Assembly (NCBI RefSeq): GCF_044803115.1
Contig: NZ_CP085224.1
Coordinates: 4,340,001 to 4,404,000, forward strand
Length of the DNA stretch: 64,000 nucleotides
Direction of reading: 5' to 3'
Origin: Caenispirillum salinarum_A
Lineage (GTDB): Bacteria > Pseudomonadota > Alphaproteobacteria > Rhodospirillales > Rhodospirillaceae
Shown: positions 17,719-26,089 of the stretch, piece by piece
Numbering within the stretch: position 1 is the first letter of the stretch
Layout of the letters: each line of letters opens with the position of its first letter
The notes under the pieces: model-generated
Told to the model about the DNA's origin: nothing
Seen by the model: the letters and a program-made list of their open reading frames with translations, nothing else
The model's database searches: none
Translations under genes and position numbers: made by a program

Positions 17719-18063
17719 TCAGCGCATCCACATGTCGGCACCACCCATGGCGTTGCGGGCGACCTGCACGTCGGCCGGGTCGGCGTAGCTGGAGTCTATG
17801 ACGCGGGCGAAGAACTCGTCGCGGCAGGTGATGGCATCCGGCCCCGCCGCCGCCCAGCACTCCAGCGCGTCCTCAGCCGGGCGCAGGGCATGGGCGGGGG
17901 TGCCGTTCTCCTTCAGCGAGGCCAGCAGGTTGCGCGCGTCGGCCAGTTCGCCCAGCCATTCCTGCGGCAGCGTATCCTCGGGCGCGCCAGCCATGGCCGG
18001 GGCCGCGAAGGCGGCGGCGGCAGTCATGGCGGCGGCGGCGATAGTCGTGGCGAGACGGTTCAT
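17719..18063 (-). CDS. Small exported protein, CW...CR module
   Basis: 114-residue protein with a clear signal peptide (about 1-25, AAAAMTAAAAFAAPAMAGAP). The mature part is helical with two cysteines: LADARNLLASLKENG, then ALECWAAAG and AITCRDEFFARVID. The same arrangement of conserved positions (ARN-L, then CW, then CR-F) occurs in the N-terminal half of the OmpA lipoprotein at 32894-33796, so the two probably share a domain. The start at 18063 follows AGGAGGAGACC. A role at the cell envelope is inferred; no family name is recognised. It faces the histidine kinase gene tail to tail. Confidence 0.8.
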   Translation of the reverse strand: MNRLATTIAAAAMTAAAAFAAPAMAGAPEDTLPQEWLGELADARNLLASLKENGTPAHALRPAEDALECWAAAGPDAITCRDEFFARVIDSSYADPADVQVARNAMGGADMWMR

Positions 18064-18209
18064 GGTCTCCTCCTGATCCTCGGCTCGTTGTCCGTTATAA
18101 GAACAATGGCCGAGGACTTGGGCGGGACGCAGGACCAAACGGTGTCAATTGTCGGGCATCCTGAAAGGCATCAGCCGCAACTCTGCCGCAATGGGCGTCG
18201 AGCCGTGGA

Positions 18210-19445
18210 TCAAACCAGCGCCCGCTCCACGTCACGGATCAGGTCGCCGGCATCCTCCAGCCCCACCGACAGCCGCAGCAGGCCCGGCGTCAGGCCCTGG
18301 GCGGCCTTCTCCTCGTCGGGCAGCGAGGCATGGGTGGTGGTGGCGGGATGGCAGGCGAGGCTTTTGGCGTCGCCAAGGTTGTTGCTGATGTCGATCAGCT
18401 TCAGCGCGTTGAGAAAGGCGAACGCCGATTCTTTGCCGCCCTCCAGTTCCACCGCGACGATGCTGCCGCCGGACTTCATCTGGCGCATGGCAATATCGTG
18501 CTGCGGATGGCTGGCGAGGCCGGGGTAGAGCACGCGCGCCACACCCCGGCCGACGCGGCTTTCCAGGAAGCGCGCCAGGTCCAGCGCGTTGGCGCAATGG
18601 CGGTCGACGCGCAGGTCGAGCGTCTCCATGCCCTTTGCCAGAACCCAGGCGTTGAAGGGACTCAGGCACGGGCCGGTGTGGCGCAGGAACAGGGCAAGGC
18701 TGTCGGTGAACCATTCCTCGTCATCGGTCAGCACCGCACCGCCCAGACAGCGGCCCTGGCCGTCGATGTGCTTGGTGGCGGAATAAATCACCACGTCGGC
18801 GCCCAGTGCCAGGGGCCGTTGCAGGATGGGCGTGGCGAACACGTTGTCGACCATCACCTTGGCGCCCGCCGCATGGGCCAGTTCACAGACCGCCGGCAGG
18901 TCGATGATTTCCAGCGTCGGGTTCGACGGCGTCTCCAGGAAGACGGCCTTGGTCGGTTTCGCCAGCGCCGCCTCCCACGCCGCCAGGTCGGGGCCGTGGA
19001 CGAACTCCACCTCGACGCCCCAGGTGGGCAGGATCTGCGCGATGATGTGGCGGCACGACCCGAACAGGGCGCGGCTCGCCACCACCCGGTCGCCCTGCTG
19101 CACCGTGCAGGCCAGTGCGGCGAACACTGCCGCCATGCCCGACGCCGTGGCGCGGCAGAATTTAGCGCCCTCCACCAGCGCCAGGCGGGTCTCGAAGACC
19201 TCGATGGTGGGGTTGCGGAAGCGGGAGTAGACGTAACGGTCGGCCTCGCCGTTGAAGCTGGCCTCCGCTTCCTCCGCCGAGCCGTAGACGAAGCCGGAAT
19301 TCAGGTACAGCGCTTCCGACGTCTCGCTGAAGGCCGAGCGCGTCTGTCCGCCGCGCACCATGCGCGTGCGGGGTGCCCAGTCGTCGGGCGACGGCGGCGT
19401 GGGCAGGTCGATGGCGGGAAAGCGCGGGGTGGCGTCGTCGGCCAT
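18210..19445 (-). CDS. metZ: O-succinylhomoserine sulfhydrylase
   Basis: PLP-dependent enzyme of methionine biosynthesis that makes homocysteine from O-succinylhomoserine and sulfide. 411 residues of the Cys/Met-metabolism fold. The N terminus has TRMVRGGQTRSAFSETSEAL, the PLP lysine is Lys225 in IYSATKHIDGQGR, and the cofactor aspartate region is KVMVDNVFATPI. TRMVRGG near the start favours MetZ over cystathionine gamma-synthase. Expression is governed by an upstream SAM-II riboswitch and hairpin terminator. The ATG at 19445 follows CAGGAGGCATTCCCGCC. Confidence 0.95.
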   Translation of the reverse strand: MADDATPRFPAIDLPTPPSPDDWAPRTRMVRGGQTRSAFSETSEALYLNSGFVYGSAEEAEASFNGEADRYVYSRFRNPTIEVFETRLALVEGAKFCRATASGMAAVFAALACTVQQGDRVVASRALFGSCRHIIAQILPTWGVEVEFVHGPDLAAWEAALAKPTKAVFLETPSNPTLEIIDLPAVCELAHAAGAKVMVDNVFATPILQRPLALGADVVIYSATKHIDGQGRCLGGAVLTDDEEWFTDSLALFLRHTGPCLSPFNAWVLAKGMETLDLRVDRHCANALDLARFLESRVGRGVARVLYPGLASHPQHDIAMRQMKSGGSIVAVELEGGKESAFAFLNALKLIDISNNLGDAKSLACHPATTTHASLPDEEKAAQGLTPGLLRLSVGLEDAGDLIRDVERALV

Positions 19446-19462
19446 GGCGGGAATGCCTCCTG

Positions 19463-19502
19463 AAACACAAAAGCCCCGACCGGTTTGCGTGGCGGTCAGG
19501 GC
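19463..19502 (-). terminator. Intrinsic terminator between SAM-II aptamer and metZ
   Basis: On the minus strand GCCCTGACCG (19493-19502) pairs with CGGTCGGGGC (19473-19482) across a 10-nt loop, followed by TTTTGTGTTT. It lies between the aptamer and the ribosome-binding site of metZ, so SAM binding could promote termination ahead of the gene. Confidence 0.75.
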
Positions 19503-19518
19503 TGCGTCTCGGCGGCCT

Positions 19519-19578
19519 CGACCTTTTAGCGGTTTGTTTTACGTGGCCGCAAGCCGGTCGCCCAAATCACCACGTCCA
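19519..19578 (-). promoter_or_regulatory. SAM-II riboswitch controlling metZ
   Basis: Read on the minus strand, CGTGGTGATTTG (19574 downward) opens the element; the P1 partner CCACG is at 19542-19546. Between them is the SAM-II core CCGGCTTGCGGCCACGT, and the 3' pseudoknot strand is CCGCTAAAAGG. All diagnostic blocks (TGATTT, CTTGC, GCCACG, GCTAAA) are present in order. SAM-II aptamers bind S-adenosylmethionine and repress methionine-synthesis genes in alphaproteobacteria, as expected here just upstream of metZ. Confidence 0.9.
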
Positions 19579-19581
19579 CTT

Positions 19582-19610
19582 TCCGTAACGGAAACCGGGG
19601 ACTGCGTCAA
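19582..19610 (-). promoter_or_regulatory. Putative promoter of the SAM-II/metZ transcript
   Basis: TTGACG (19605-19610) and TACGGA (19582-19587) are separated by 17 bp on the minus strand. Transcription would start just before the SAM-II P1 stem, which supports the placement. The -10 box is weak. The remaining part of this gap up to thrC shows nothing recognisable. Confidence 0.5.
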
Positions 19611-19766
19611 CCGCTCGCTTGACGATCTCGCGCCGCCGCCCCACATGCGGGCGCCAGACCCCGGCGTTGCGTGTTGCCGTTGGGTTCCTCGCGCTGTACC
19701 CTGCGCCGCACTCTGTGAAGCGGGCGCCGGACCACCTTCGGCGCGGGAGACGGGAGCGAGAAGACG

Positions 19767-21164
19767 GTGAAGTATGTGAGCACCCGGGGCGAGGCTCCGG
19801 CTCTTTCCTTCGACGACGTGCTGCTGACGGGCCTGGCCCGCGACGGCGGGCTGTACGTGCCCGAGTCCTGGCCGCACTTATCCTCCGACGAAATCCGCAG
19901 CCTCCGCGGGCTGTCCTATCCGGACCTGGCCGTCGCCGTCATGCGCCCCTTCGTGGAAGGCTGCCTGACGGACGAGGAACTGACCGACCTCGCCACGCGC
20001 TCCTACGCGCCGTTCGAGCACAAGGCGATCGCGCCGCTCAAGCAGATCGGCCCCGACCGCTGGATGATGGAGCTGTTCCACGGCCCGACGCTGGCCTTCA
20101 AGGACTACGCCCTGCAGTTCGTCGGCAATGCCTTCGAGCATGTGCTGAAGAAGCATGACCGGCGCATCACCATCGTCGGTGCCACCTCGGGCGACACGGG
20201 CTCCGCCGCCATCGAGGCGACGCGCGACCGCGACAACATCGACATCTTCATCCTGCACCCCAAGGGCCGCGTGTCCGAGGTGCAGCGCCGCCAGATGACC
20301 ACGGTGACCTCGGCCAACGTCCACAACGTCGCCCTGGAAGGCACCTTCGACGACTGCCAGGACACGGTGAAGGCCCTGTTCGCCGATAGCGCCTTCCGCG
20401 ACGAGATGGGTCTGAGCGCGGTGAACAGCATCAACTGGGCGCGCATCATGGCCCAGGTGGTCTATTACTTCTGGGCCGGGCTTGCGCTGGGCGCGCCGGA
20501 CCGTGCGTGCTCCTTCGCGGTGCCGACGGGCAACTTCGGCAACGTCTTCGCCGGCTACGTCGCGCGGCGCATGGGTCTGCCGGTGGAGAAGTTCGTGGTG
20601 GGGTCCAACCGCAACGACATCCTGACCCGCTTCTTCGAGACCGGGTCCATGACCATGGAAGGCGTGGTGCCGACCATCAGCCCGTCCATGGACATCCAGG
20701 TGTCGTCCAACTTCGAGCGCCTGCTGTTCGACGCCACCGAGCGCGACGGCCAGGCCGTGAAGAACCTGATGAGCGGCTTCCGTCAGTCGGGCAGCTTCAC
20801 GCTGGATGACGAGCCGCTGGCCGAAATCCGCAACCTGTTCTCGGGCCTGCGCCTGGACGACGCGCAGACGTCCAGGGTCATCGCCGACACCTACCGACAG
20901 ACCGGCGAGTTGGTGGACCCGCATTCGGCCATCGCGCTGGCGGCCGCCGAGGCGAAAGGGCTGCCCGCCGGCGTGCCCGTGGTGGCGCTGGCGACGGCGC
21001 ACCCCGCCAAGTTCCCCGACGCCGTGGAGGCCGCCAGCGGCGTCCGCCCCGGCCTGCCCGAGCGCCTGGCCGACCTGCTGGAGCGCCCGGAGCGGTTCGA
21101 CGTGGTGGAGAATGACGTCGCCGCCGTGCGCACCCATATCAAGAAGACCCTGCTGGTTTCCTGA
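19767..21164 (+). CDS. thrC: Threonine synthase
   Basis: PLP enzyme converting O-phosphohomoserine to threonine. 465 residues, with an N-terminal YVSTRGEAPALSFDDVLLTG typical of the long (type-2-like) threonine synthases. The PLP lysine is Lys112 in HGPTLAFKDYALQF, followed by the phosphate/PLP loop GATSGDTGSAAIEA. GTG start. It shares homoserine as a branch-point precursor with the divergent metZ. The M16 peptidase begins 20 bp after its stop, an arrangement common in alphaproteobacteria. Confidence 0.97.
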   Translation: MKYVSTRGEAPALSFDDVLLTGLARDGGLYVPESWPHLSSDEIRSLRGLSYPDLAVAVMRPFVEGCLTDEELTDLATRSYAPFEHKAIAPLKQIGPDRWMMELFHGPTLAFKDYALQFVGNAFEHVLKKHDRRITIVGATSGDTGSAAIEATRDRDNIDIFILHPKGRVSEVQRRQMTTVTSANVHNVALEGTFDDCQDTVKALFADSAFRDEMGLSAVNSINWARIMAQVVYYFWAGLALGAPDRACSFAVPTGNFGNVFAGYVARRMGLPVEKFVVGSNRNDILTRFFETGSMTMEGVVPTISPSMDIQVSSNFERLLFDATERDGQAVKNLMSGFRQSGSFTLDDEPLAEIRNLFSGLRLDDAQTSRVIADTYRQTGELVDPHSAIALAAAEAKGLPAGVPVVALATAHPAKFPDAVEAASGVRPGLPERLADLLERPERFDVVENDVAAVRTHIKKTLLVS

Positions 21165-21184
21165 ACCGTTCACGAGGACCCTGA

Positions 21185-22444
21185 ATGAGCATCTCCGTCA
21201 CCACCCTCCCCAACGGCCTTCGCGTCTGCACCGACCGCGTGGACACCGTGGAGACCGTCAGCCTGGGCGCCTGGGTGGACGTCGGAACCCGCCACGAGCC
21301 GGCGGAGATCAACGGCATCTCCCACCTGCTGGAGCACATGGCCTTCAAGGGCACGGAAACGCGCTCGGCCATCCGCATCGCCGAGGAGATCGAGGCCGTC
21401 GGCGGCATGCTGAACGCCTACACCAGCCGCGAGCACACGGCCTACTACGCCAAGGTGCTGAAGGACGACACGGAGCTGGCAACGGACATCATCGCCGACA
21501 TCCTCCAGAACTCCACCTTCGACGCCGAGGAACTGGCGCGCGAGCAGGCCGTGGTGGTGCAGGAGATCAACCAGGCCGAGGACACGCCCGACGACATCAT
21601 CTTCGACCACTGGCAGGCCGCCGCCTACCCGGGCCAGGCGCTCGGGCGGCCCGTGCTGGGGACCGAGGAGATCGTGCGGTCCATGACCCGCGACACCCTG
21701 TTCGACTTCATGCGCGACCGCTACACCGCGCCGCACACCGTGCTGACGGCGTCGGGCAACATCGAGCACGATGCCTTCGTCGAGATGGTGGAAAAGCGCT
21801 TCGGCACCCTGCCCGCCCACTCCGGCCGCACGGAAGAGGACGCCACCTACGTCGGCGGCGAATTCCGCGAGGACCGCGACCTGGAGCAGGTGCATGTGGT
21901 GCTGGGTTTCGACGGCGTGAAGTACGACGACCCCGACGTCTACGCCATCCAGGTTCTCAGCCAGTTGATGGGCGGCGGCATGTCGTCGCGGCTGTTCCAG
22001 GAAATCCGCGAGAAGCGAGGGCTGGTCTACGCCATCTACAGCTTCGCGTGGTCGTTCCGCGACTCCGGCCTGTTCGGCATCTACGCCGGCACCGGCGAAG
22101 ACGAGGTGGCCGAACTGGTGCCCGTCATGGCCGACGAACTGCTCAAGGCCGGCCGCGCCATCACCGCCGACGAACTGGCCCGCGCCCGCGCCCAGATCAA
22201 GGCGGGGCTTCTGATGGGCATGGAAAGCACCACCAACAGGTGCGAGCAACTTGCCCGGCAGATGCTCGCCTACGGCCGCCCCATCTCCATGGAGGAAATG
22301 GTGGAGAAGGTGGAGGCGGTAACGGTCGACGACATGACCCGCCTCGCCCGCCGCCTGGTGGAAACCCCCATGACGCTCGCCTCGCTGGGCCCGCTGGAGC
22401 GGATGGAAACGCTGGACACGGTGCGCGGCCGGCTGGCGGCTTGA
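21185..22444 (+). CDS. M16 family zinc peptidase (processing-peptidase-like)
   Basis: 419-residue single-unit pitrilysin-family protease related to the mitochondrial processing peptidase beta subunit. The inverted zinc motif His47-Leu-Leu-Glu50-His51 (ISHLLEHMAFKGT) and the third zinc ligand Glu127 (VVVQEINQAEDTPDD) are intact, so it should be catalytic. The C-terminal half holds the substrate-binding repeat with GGGMSSRLFQEIREKRGLVY. No signal peptide. Probably co-transcribed with thrC. The substrate is unknown; proteobacterial homologues are thought to clear peptides in the cytoplasm. Confidence 0.93.
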   Translation: MSISVTTLPNGLRVCTDRVDTVETVSLGAWVDVGTRHEPAEINGISHLLEHMAFKGTETRSAIRIAEEIEAVGGMLNAYTSREHTAYYAKVLKDDTELATDIIADILQNSTFDAEELAREQAVVVQEINQAEDTPDDIIFDHWQAAAYPGQALGRPVLGTEEIVRSMTRDTLFDFMRDRYTAPHTVLTASGNIEHDAFVEMVEKRFGTLPAHSGRTEEDATYVGGEFREDRDLEQVHVVLGFDGVKYDDPDVYAIQVLSQLMGGGMSSRLFQEIREKRGLVYAIYSFAWSFRDSGLFGIYAGTGEDEVAELVPVMADELLKAGRAITADELARARAQIKAGLLMGMESTTNRCEQLARQMLAYGRPISMEEMVEKVEAVTVDDMTRLARRLVETPMTLASLGPLERMETLDTVRGRLAA

Positions 22445-22514
22445 GGGTCGTTGCCGCGCACGACAGAAAGCACTAGCCTGCGCCAAAATGGGTTGCGGCC
22501 CCAGCGTCGGCGCG

Positions 22515-22529
22515 TTAAGTCGTGCTTAA
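22515..22529. promoter_or_regulatory. Perfect TTAA-N7-TTAA palindromic site (CtrA-like)
   Basis: TTAAGTCGTGCTTAA matches the alphaproteobacterial CtrA consensus TTAA-N7-TTAA exactly. It lies between the M16 peptidase and the hairpin preceding the abi remnant. It may instead be part of a local promoter or a chance palindrome. Confidence 0.35.
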
Positions 22530-22532
22530 CAC

Positions 22533-22590
22533 AGCCCGCCTCGCTTAGCCGGAAGCTTGTCTTCCGTGACGCGCACCAGGCGGGCTTTTT
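22533..22590 (+). terminator. Terminator-like hairpin at the abi remnant start (candidate ncRNA end)
   Basis: AGCCCGCCT (22533-22541) pairs with AGGCGGGCT (22578-22586). An inner stem CGGAAG-cttgt-CTTCCG (22550-22566) sits inside, and TTTTT follows. The T-run ends one base before the GTG start of the abi remnant. It may end transcription from the peptidase gene, or form the 3' end of a short non-coding RNA of the kind encoded just upstream of AbiF-type genes. Confidence 0.55.
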
Positions 22591-22591
22591 C

Positions 22592-23122
22592 GTGTCCGAA
22601 CGTCTGTTCACCAAGCCGCACCTTTCAACGCCGCAGCACCTGGACGTCCTGCGAGGGCGGGGCCTTAGGATACCGGCGCCCGAAATGGCGGCCCACTACC
22701 TGAACACGGTCGGCTACTATCGGCTCTCGGCCCACTTCAAGCCGTTCGTCGACGACACAAACTCGGAGGCCTCGTTCCAGGCGCCACGTTCAACGACGTG
22801 CTAGACTTCTACATTTTCGACGGGAAGCTCCGGCATCGGTGCATCGATGACCGTTCTTCGCAACATCTGCGCGCACCACGGCCGCCTCTGGAACCGGCAT
22901 TTTTCCGTGGCGCCAACCACCTATCAGCCGCTGTCCATGTTCTTCCTGGACAACAACACATTTTACACGCAGGCGATGGTGTTGAAACTTCTGCTTGACC
23001 GGATCGCGCCTGACCATCGGTGGCACGAGCGACTTGACGACCTGTTGACGGCCCACCCGAACGTCCCGGCCGAAAAGATGGGCTTTCCCAAGCGGTGGCG
23101 CCACCTAAAGCCCTGGCACTAG
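22592..23122 (+). pseudogene. Degenerate Abi (AbiF/AbiD-type) HEPN abortive-infection gene
   Basis: Remnant of a ~300-residue Abi-family gene. The N-terminal part reads FTKPHLSTPQHLDVLRGRGL and HYLNTVGYYRLSAHFKPF. A frameshift near 22775-22785 then moves the frame to PGATFNDVLDFYIFDGKLR. About 100-130 residues are missing after this before a third frame gives the C-terminal part with VLRNICAHHGRLWNR and LLDRIAPDHRWHERL. The HEPN ribonuclease motif R-x4-H (RNICAH) survives. GTG start candidate directly after the hairpin. The gene cannot yield a full protein. Intact relatives are phage-defence ribonucleases. The last codon lies one base from the converging yqgE gene. Confidence 0.8.
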
Positions 23123-23123
23123 C

Positions 23124-23699
23124 TCACGCATGCCCCGCCGTATCGCTCAGGCGGCTCATGTCGATGCCCATGAGCTTCATGGCCGTGTTCCACTTGGCCT
23201 CGTTGTCCTCGCCGAACAGAAGCTTCTCGTCCGGCGGGCAGATCAGCCAGGCGTTTTCCTTCAGTTCCTCGTCAAGCTGGCCCGAGCCCCAGCCGGCGTA
23301 GCCCAGGACCATCAGGCGGCGGCGCGGGCCGCTGCCCTTGGCGATGTCCTTCAGCACGTCCGCCGTGGCGGTCAGCGAGATGTTGCTGTCCACCGGCAGC
23401 GTACCCTCGTCGCGGTAGTCGGCCGTGTGCAGCACGAATCCGCGTGCCGCCTCCACCGGGCCGCCGAAGTGGACGCGGATCGACTGGGTGCCCACCCCCG
23501 GCTCGATGTCCATCTGCTCCAGGATGTCGTCGAAGGACAGTTGGTCGATGGTGCGGTTGACCACCAAACCCATGGCCCCTTCAGACGTGTGGGCGCAGAC
23601 GTACACGACGGTGCGGCTGAAGTTGGTGTCCTCCATCGCCGGCATCGCCACCAGGCATTTGCCGACAAGGTATCCGGACTCGGAAAGCGTCTTGGTCAT
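23124..23699 (-). CDS. YqgE/AlgH family protein
   Basis: 191-residue UPF0301 protein. Diagnostic elements: the N-terminal YLVGKCLVAMPAMEDTNFSR, then TVVYVCAHTSEGAMGLVVNR, VHFGGPVEAARGFVLH and LGYAGWGSGQLDEELKENAW. The function is not established; members have been linked to alginate regulation and to sensitivity to antibiotics or envelope stress. The start at 23699 is chosen because it gives the usual N terminus; an upstream in-frame extension of 47 codons has no family similarity. It ends tail to tail with the abi remnant, with one base between them. Confidence 0.92.
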   Translation of the reverse strand: MTKTLSESGYLVGKCLVAMPAMEDTNFSRTVVYVCAHTSEGAMGLVVNRTIDQLSFDDILEQMDIEPGVGTQSIRVHFGGPVEAARGFVLHTADYRDEGTLPVDSNISLTATADVLKDIAKGSGPRRRLMVLGYAGWGSGQLDEELKENAWLICPPDEKLLFGEDNEAKWNTAMKLMGIDMSRLSDTAGHA

Positions 23700-23902
23700 G
23701 ACACACCACTTATGCCGAACGGGCGCGCGGAGCAAGGCCGGCGAGGCCGTTTCCGCGCTTCCATGCCCCGATAGTCTATCACGAGGGCGCGAGGGCCTCA
23801 CCACTCCATCGGAATCGGCTTGTCCTTCCAGGGGGGGCAAGCCATATCCTGGACCAGCCGTTCACATTGCCGTTTCCGGAACAAAGAGGGGTCCGCCGTC
23901 CC

Positions 23903-26020
23903 GTGTCCGCCGTCCTGGTTCACCCCGTCCGCCTGCTGTCGCTCCTGCTGCTTGCCCTGCTGGCGGTCCCGCCCGCCACGCCGGCCTCGGCGCAGTGGGC
24001 AGAGCTGAATTCCTCCAGCTGGGTTGAAACGCCCGAGGCGGACATCCGGCTGATTTCCAAGGCGGGCGCGACGGGTAGTCGCGACGAGATCACGCTCGGC
24101 CTGCACTTCGACCTGAAGGGCGACTGGAAGGTCTATTGGCGCGACGCCGGCGACGCCGGTTACCCGCCGGAGATCGACTGGAGCGGGTCGGAAAACATCG
24201 CGGCGACCGAAATGCACTACCCCGCCCCGCACCGGTTCAGCGTGCTGGGCATCCAGTCCGCCGGCTACAAGGACGAGGTGATCTACCCCATCACCGTGCG
24301 CCTTGAAGAGCCGGGCAAGCCGCTGACGGCCAGGGCAGCCCTCGACTACCTCATCTGTTCCGACATCTGCGTGCCCGGCTCGGCGGAACTGGCGCTCGCC
24401 GTCGCCGGCGGCCCCGGCGGTCCCAGCCAGTTCGCCCACGCCATCGAAAGCTGGGAGGCCCGCGTGCCCGGCGACGGCGCGGCCCACGGCCTGTCGCTGG
24501 CCGAGGCGGTGGTGGAGACGGGTGGCGAGCAGCCGGTGCTGCGCGCCATGGTCACCGCCGATCCGCCGCTCTCCGGCGACCCGGACATCTTCGTCGAGGG
24601 AGCGGAGGACCTGCTGGTCGGCCCGCCCGAGGTGACCCTCAAGGACGGCGGGGCCACCGCGATCCTGCGCGCGCCCATCCGCGAGGGCGGCCTGCCCGAC
24701 GCCGAGCCCGTCAGCCTGACCATCGTCCAGGGCGACCGCGGCATGACCGTGCCCGCCACGCCCCAGCCGGTGGCGCCGGAGGGCATCGACTGGGCGGTGT
24801 TCGGCACCATGCTCGGCCTCGCGCTGATCGGCGGGCTGATCCTCAACGTCATGCCCTGCGTGCTGCCGGTGCTCAGCCTGAAGGTCATGGGCGTGGCCCA
24901 ACTGGGCGGGGCGGAGCGGCGCACCGTGCGCCTGTCGTTCCTGGCGGCGGCGGCGGGCATCATCGCCACCTTCCTGGTGCTGGCCGGCTTGGCCGCCGGG
25001 CTCAAGGGCCTGGGCGTGGCGGTGGGCTGGGGCATCCAGTTCCAGCAGCCGCTGTTCCTCATCGCCATGGTCGTGCTGCTGAGCCTGTTCGCCGCCAACC
25101 TGTTCGGCTTTTTCGAGGTCCGGCTGCCCGGTGCGGTCTCGGACATGAGCGCCGGCCACGGCAACCCGCACTCGCTGGCCGGTCACTTCGGCTCGGGCGT
25201 CTTCGCGACCCTGCTGGCGACCCCCTGCACGGCGCCGTTCCTGGGCACCGCCGTCGGCTTCGCGCTGGCCGCCGGGCCGCTGGAGATCGCCGCCGTCTTC
25301 GCCGCGCTGGGGCTGGGCATGGCCGCGCCCTACCTGACGCTGGCCGCCGCGCCGGGCTTCGCCCGCGCCCTTCCCAAGCCGGGGGCGTGGATGCTGACGG
25401 TCAAGAAGGTGCTGGGCGTGGCGCTGGCCGCCACCGCCGCCTGGCTCATCTGGGTTCTGTCGGCCCAGATCGGTGACACCGGGGCGCTGGTGGTGGCGGC
25501 GCTGATGGTGGCCGCCGTCGCCGTGCTGGGGGCCAAGGCCCTGCTCAAGCGTCCGCGCGGCGTCGTGGCCTCGTCGCTGGTGGCGGTGCTGGCCGCCGCC
25601 GCCTTCGCCGCGCCCTATTACGCGCCGGTGAAAGGCGCATCGCCGAGCAAGGCCGCCGCTACCGACTGGCAGCCCTTCGACCGCGCCGCCATCCCCGATC
25701 TGGTCGCGGCCGGGAATACCGTGTTCGTCGACGTCACCGCCGACTGGTGCGTCACTTGCCTGGTGAACAAGGAGGCCGTGATCGAGCGCGGAGCGGTGGC
25801 CGAGGCGCTGAAACGGCCGGGCGTGGTGCCCATGCAGGCGGACTGGACGAACCCGGACGACGCCATCTCGCGCTACCTCAACAGCTTCGGGCGCTACGGC
25901 ATTCCCTTCAACGCCGTCTACGGCCCCGGCGCCCCCGAGGGCATCCCGCTGCCCGAACTGCTGACGGAAGGCGCGGTGATGGAGGCGCTGGACAAGGCCC
26001 GCGCGCCCGCCAGCGGCTGA
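23903..26020 (+). CDS. DsbD/ScsB-type membrane thiol:disulfide interchange protein
   Basis: About 705 residues: signal peptide (about 1-30), a periplasmic N-terminal DsbD-type domain with the cysteine pair CSDIC, then a multi-helix membrane domain, and a C-terminal thioredoxin domain with Cys616-Val-Thr-Cys619 in TADWCVTCLVNK. Two membrane cysteines, Cys319 (NVMPCVLPVLSL) and Cys442 (LATPCTAPFLG), are those that relay electrons across the membrane. It passes reducing power from cytoplasmic thioredoxin to periplasmic partners. GTG at 23903 is preferred because AAAGAGGGG lies upstream; a TTG 36 bp earlier is possible. A peroxiredoxin follows 69 bp later. Confidence 0.9.
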   Translation: MSAVLVHPVRLLSLLLLALLAVPPATPASAQWAELNSSSWVETPEADIRLISKAGATGSRDEITLGLHFDLKGDWKVYWRDAGDAGYPPEIDWSGSENIAATEMHYPAPHRFSVLGIQSAGYKDEVIYPITVRLEEPGKPLTARAALDYLICSDICVPGSAELALAVAGGPGGPSQFAHAIESWEARVPGDGAAHGLSLAEAVVETGGEQPVLRAMVTADPPLSGDPDIFVEGAEDLLVGPPEVTLKDGGATAILRAPIREGGLPDAEPVSLTIVQGDRGMTVPATPQPVAPEGIDWAVFGTMLGLALIGGLILNVMPCVLPVLSLKVMGVAQLGGAERRTVRLSFLAAAAGIIATFLVLAGLAAGLKGLGVAVGWGIQFQQPLFLIAMVVLLSLFAANLFGFFEVRLPGAVSDMSAGHGNPHSLAGHFGSGVFATLLATPCTAPFLGTAVGFALAAGPLEIAAVFAALGLGMAAPYLTLAAAPGFARALPKPGAWMLTVKKVLGVALAATAAWLIWVLSAQIGDTGALVVAALMVAAVAVLGAKALLKRPRGVVASSLVAVLAAAAFAAPYYAPVKGASPSKAAATDWQPFDRAAIPDLVAAGNTVFVDVTADWCVTCLVNKEAVIERGAVAEALKRPGVVPMQADWTNPDDAISRYLNSFGRYGIPFNAVYGPGAPEGIPLPELLTEGAVMEALDKARAPASG

Positions 26021-26089
26021 CGCTTGAACCCGGTGCCGCCGCCGACCATGTAGGGGTCCCATTCCTTTTCACGGACAGGATTTTTCCAC

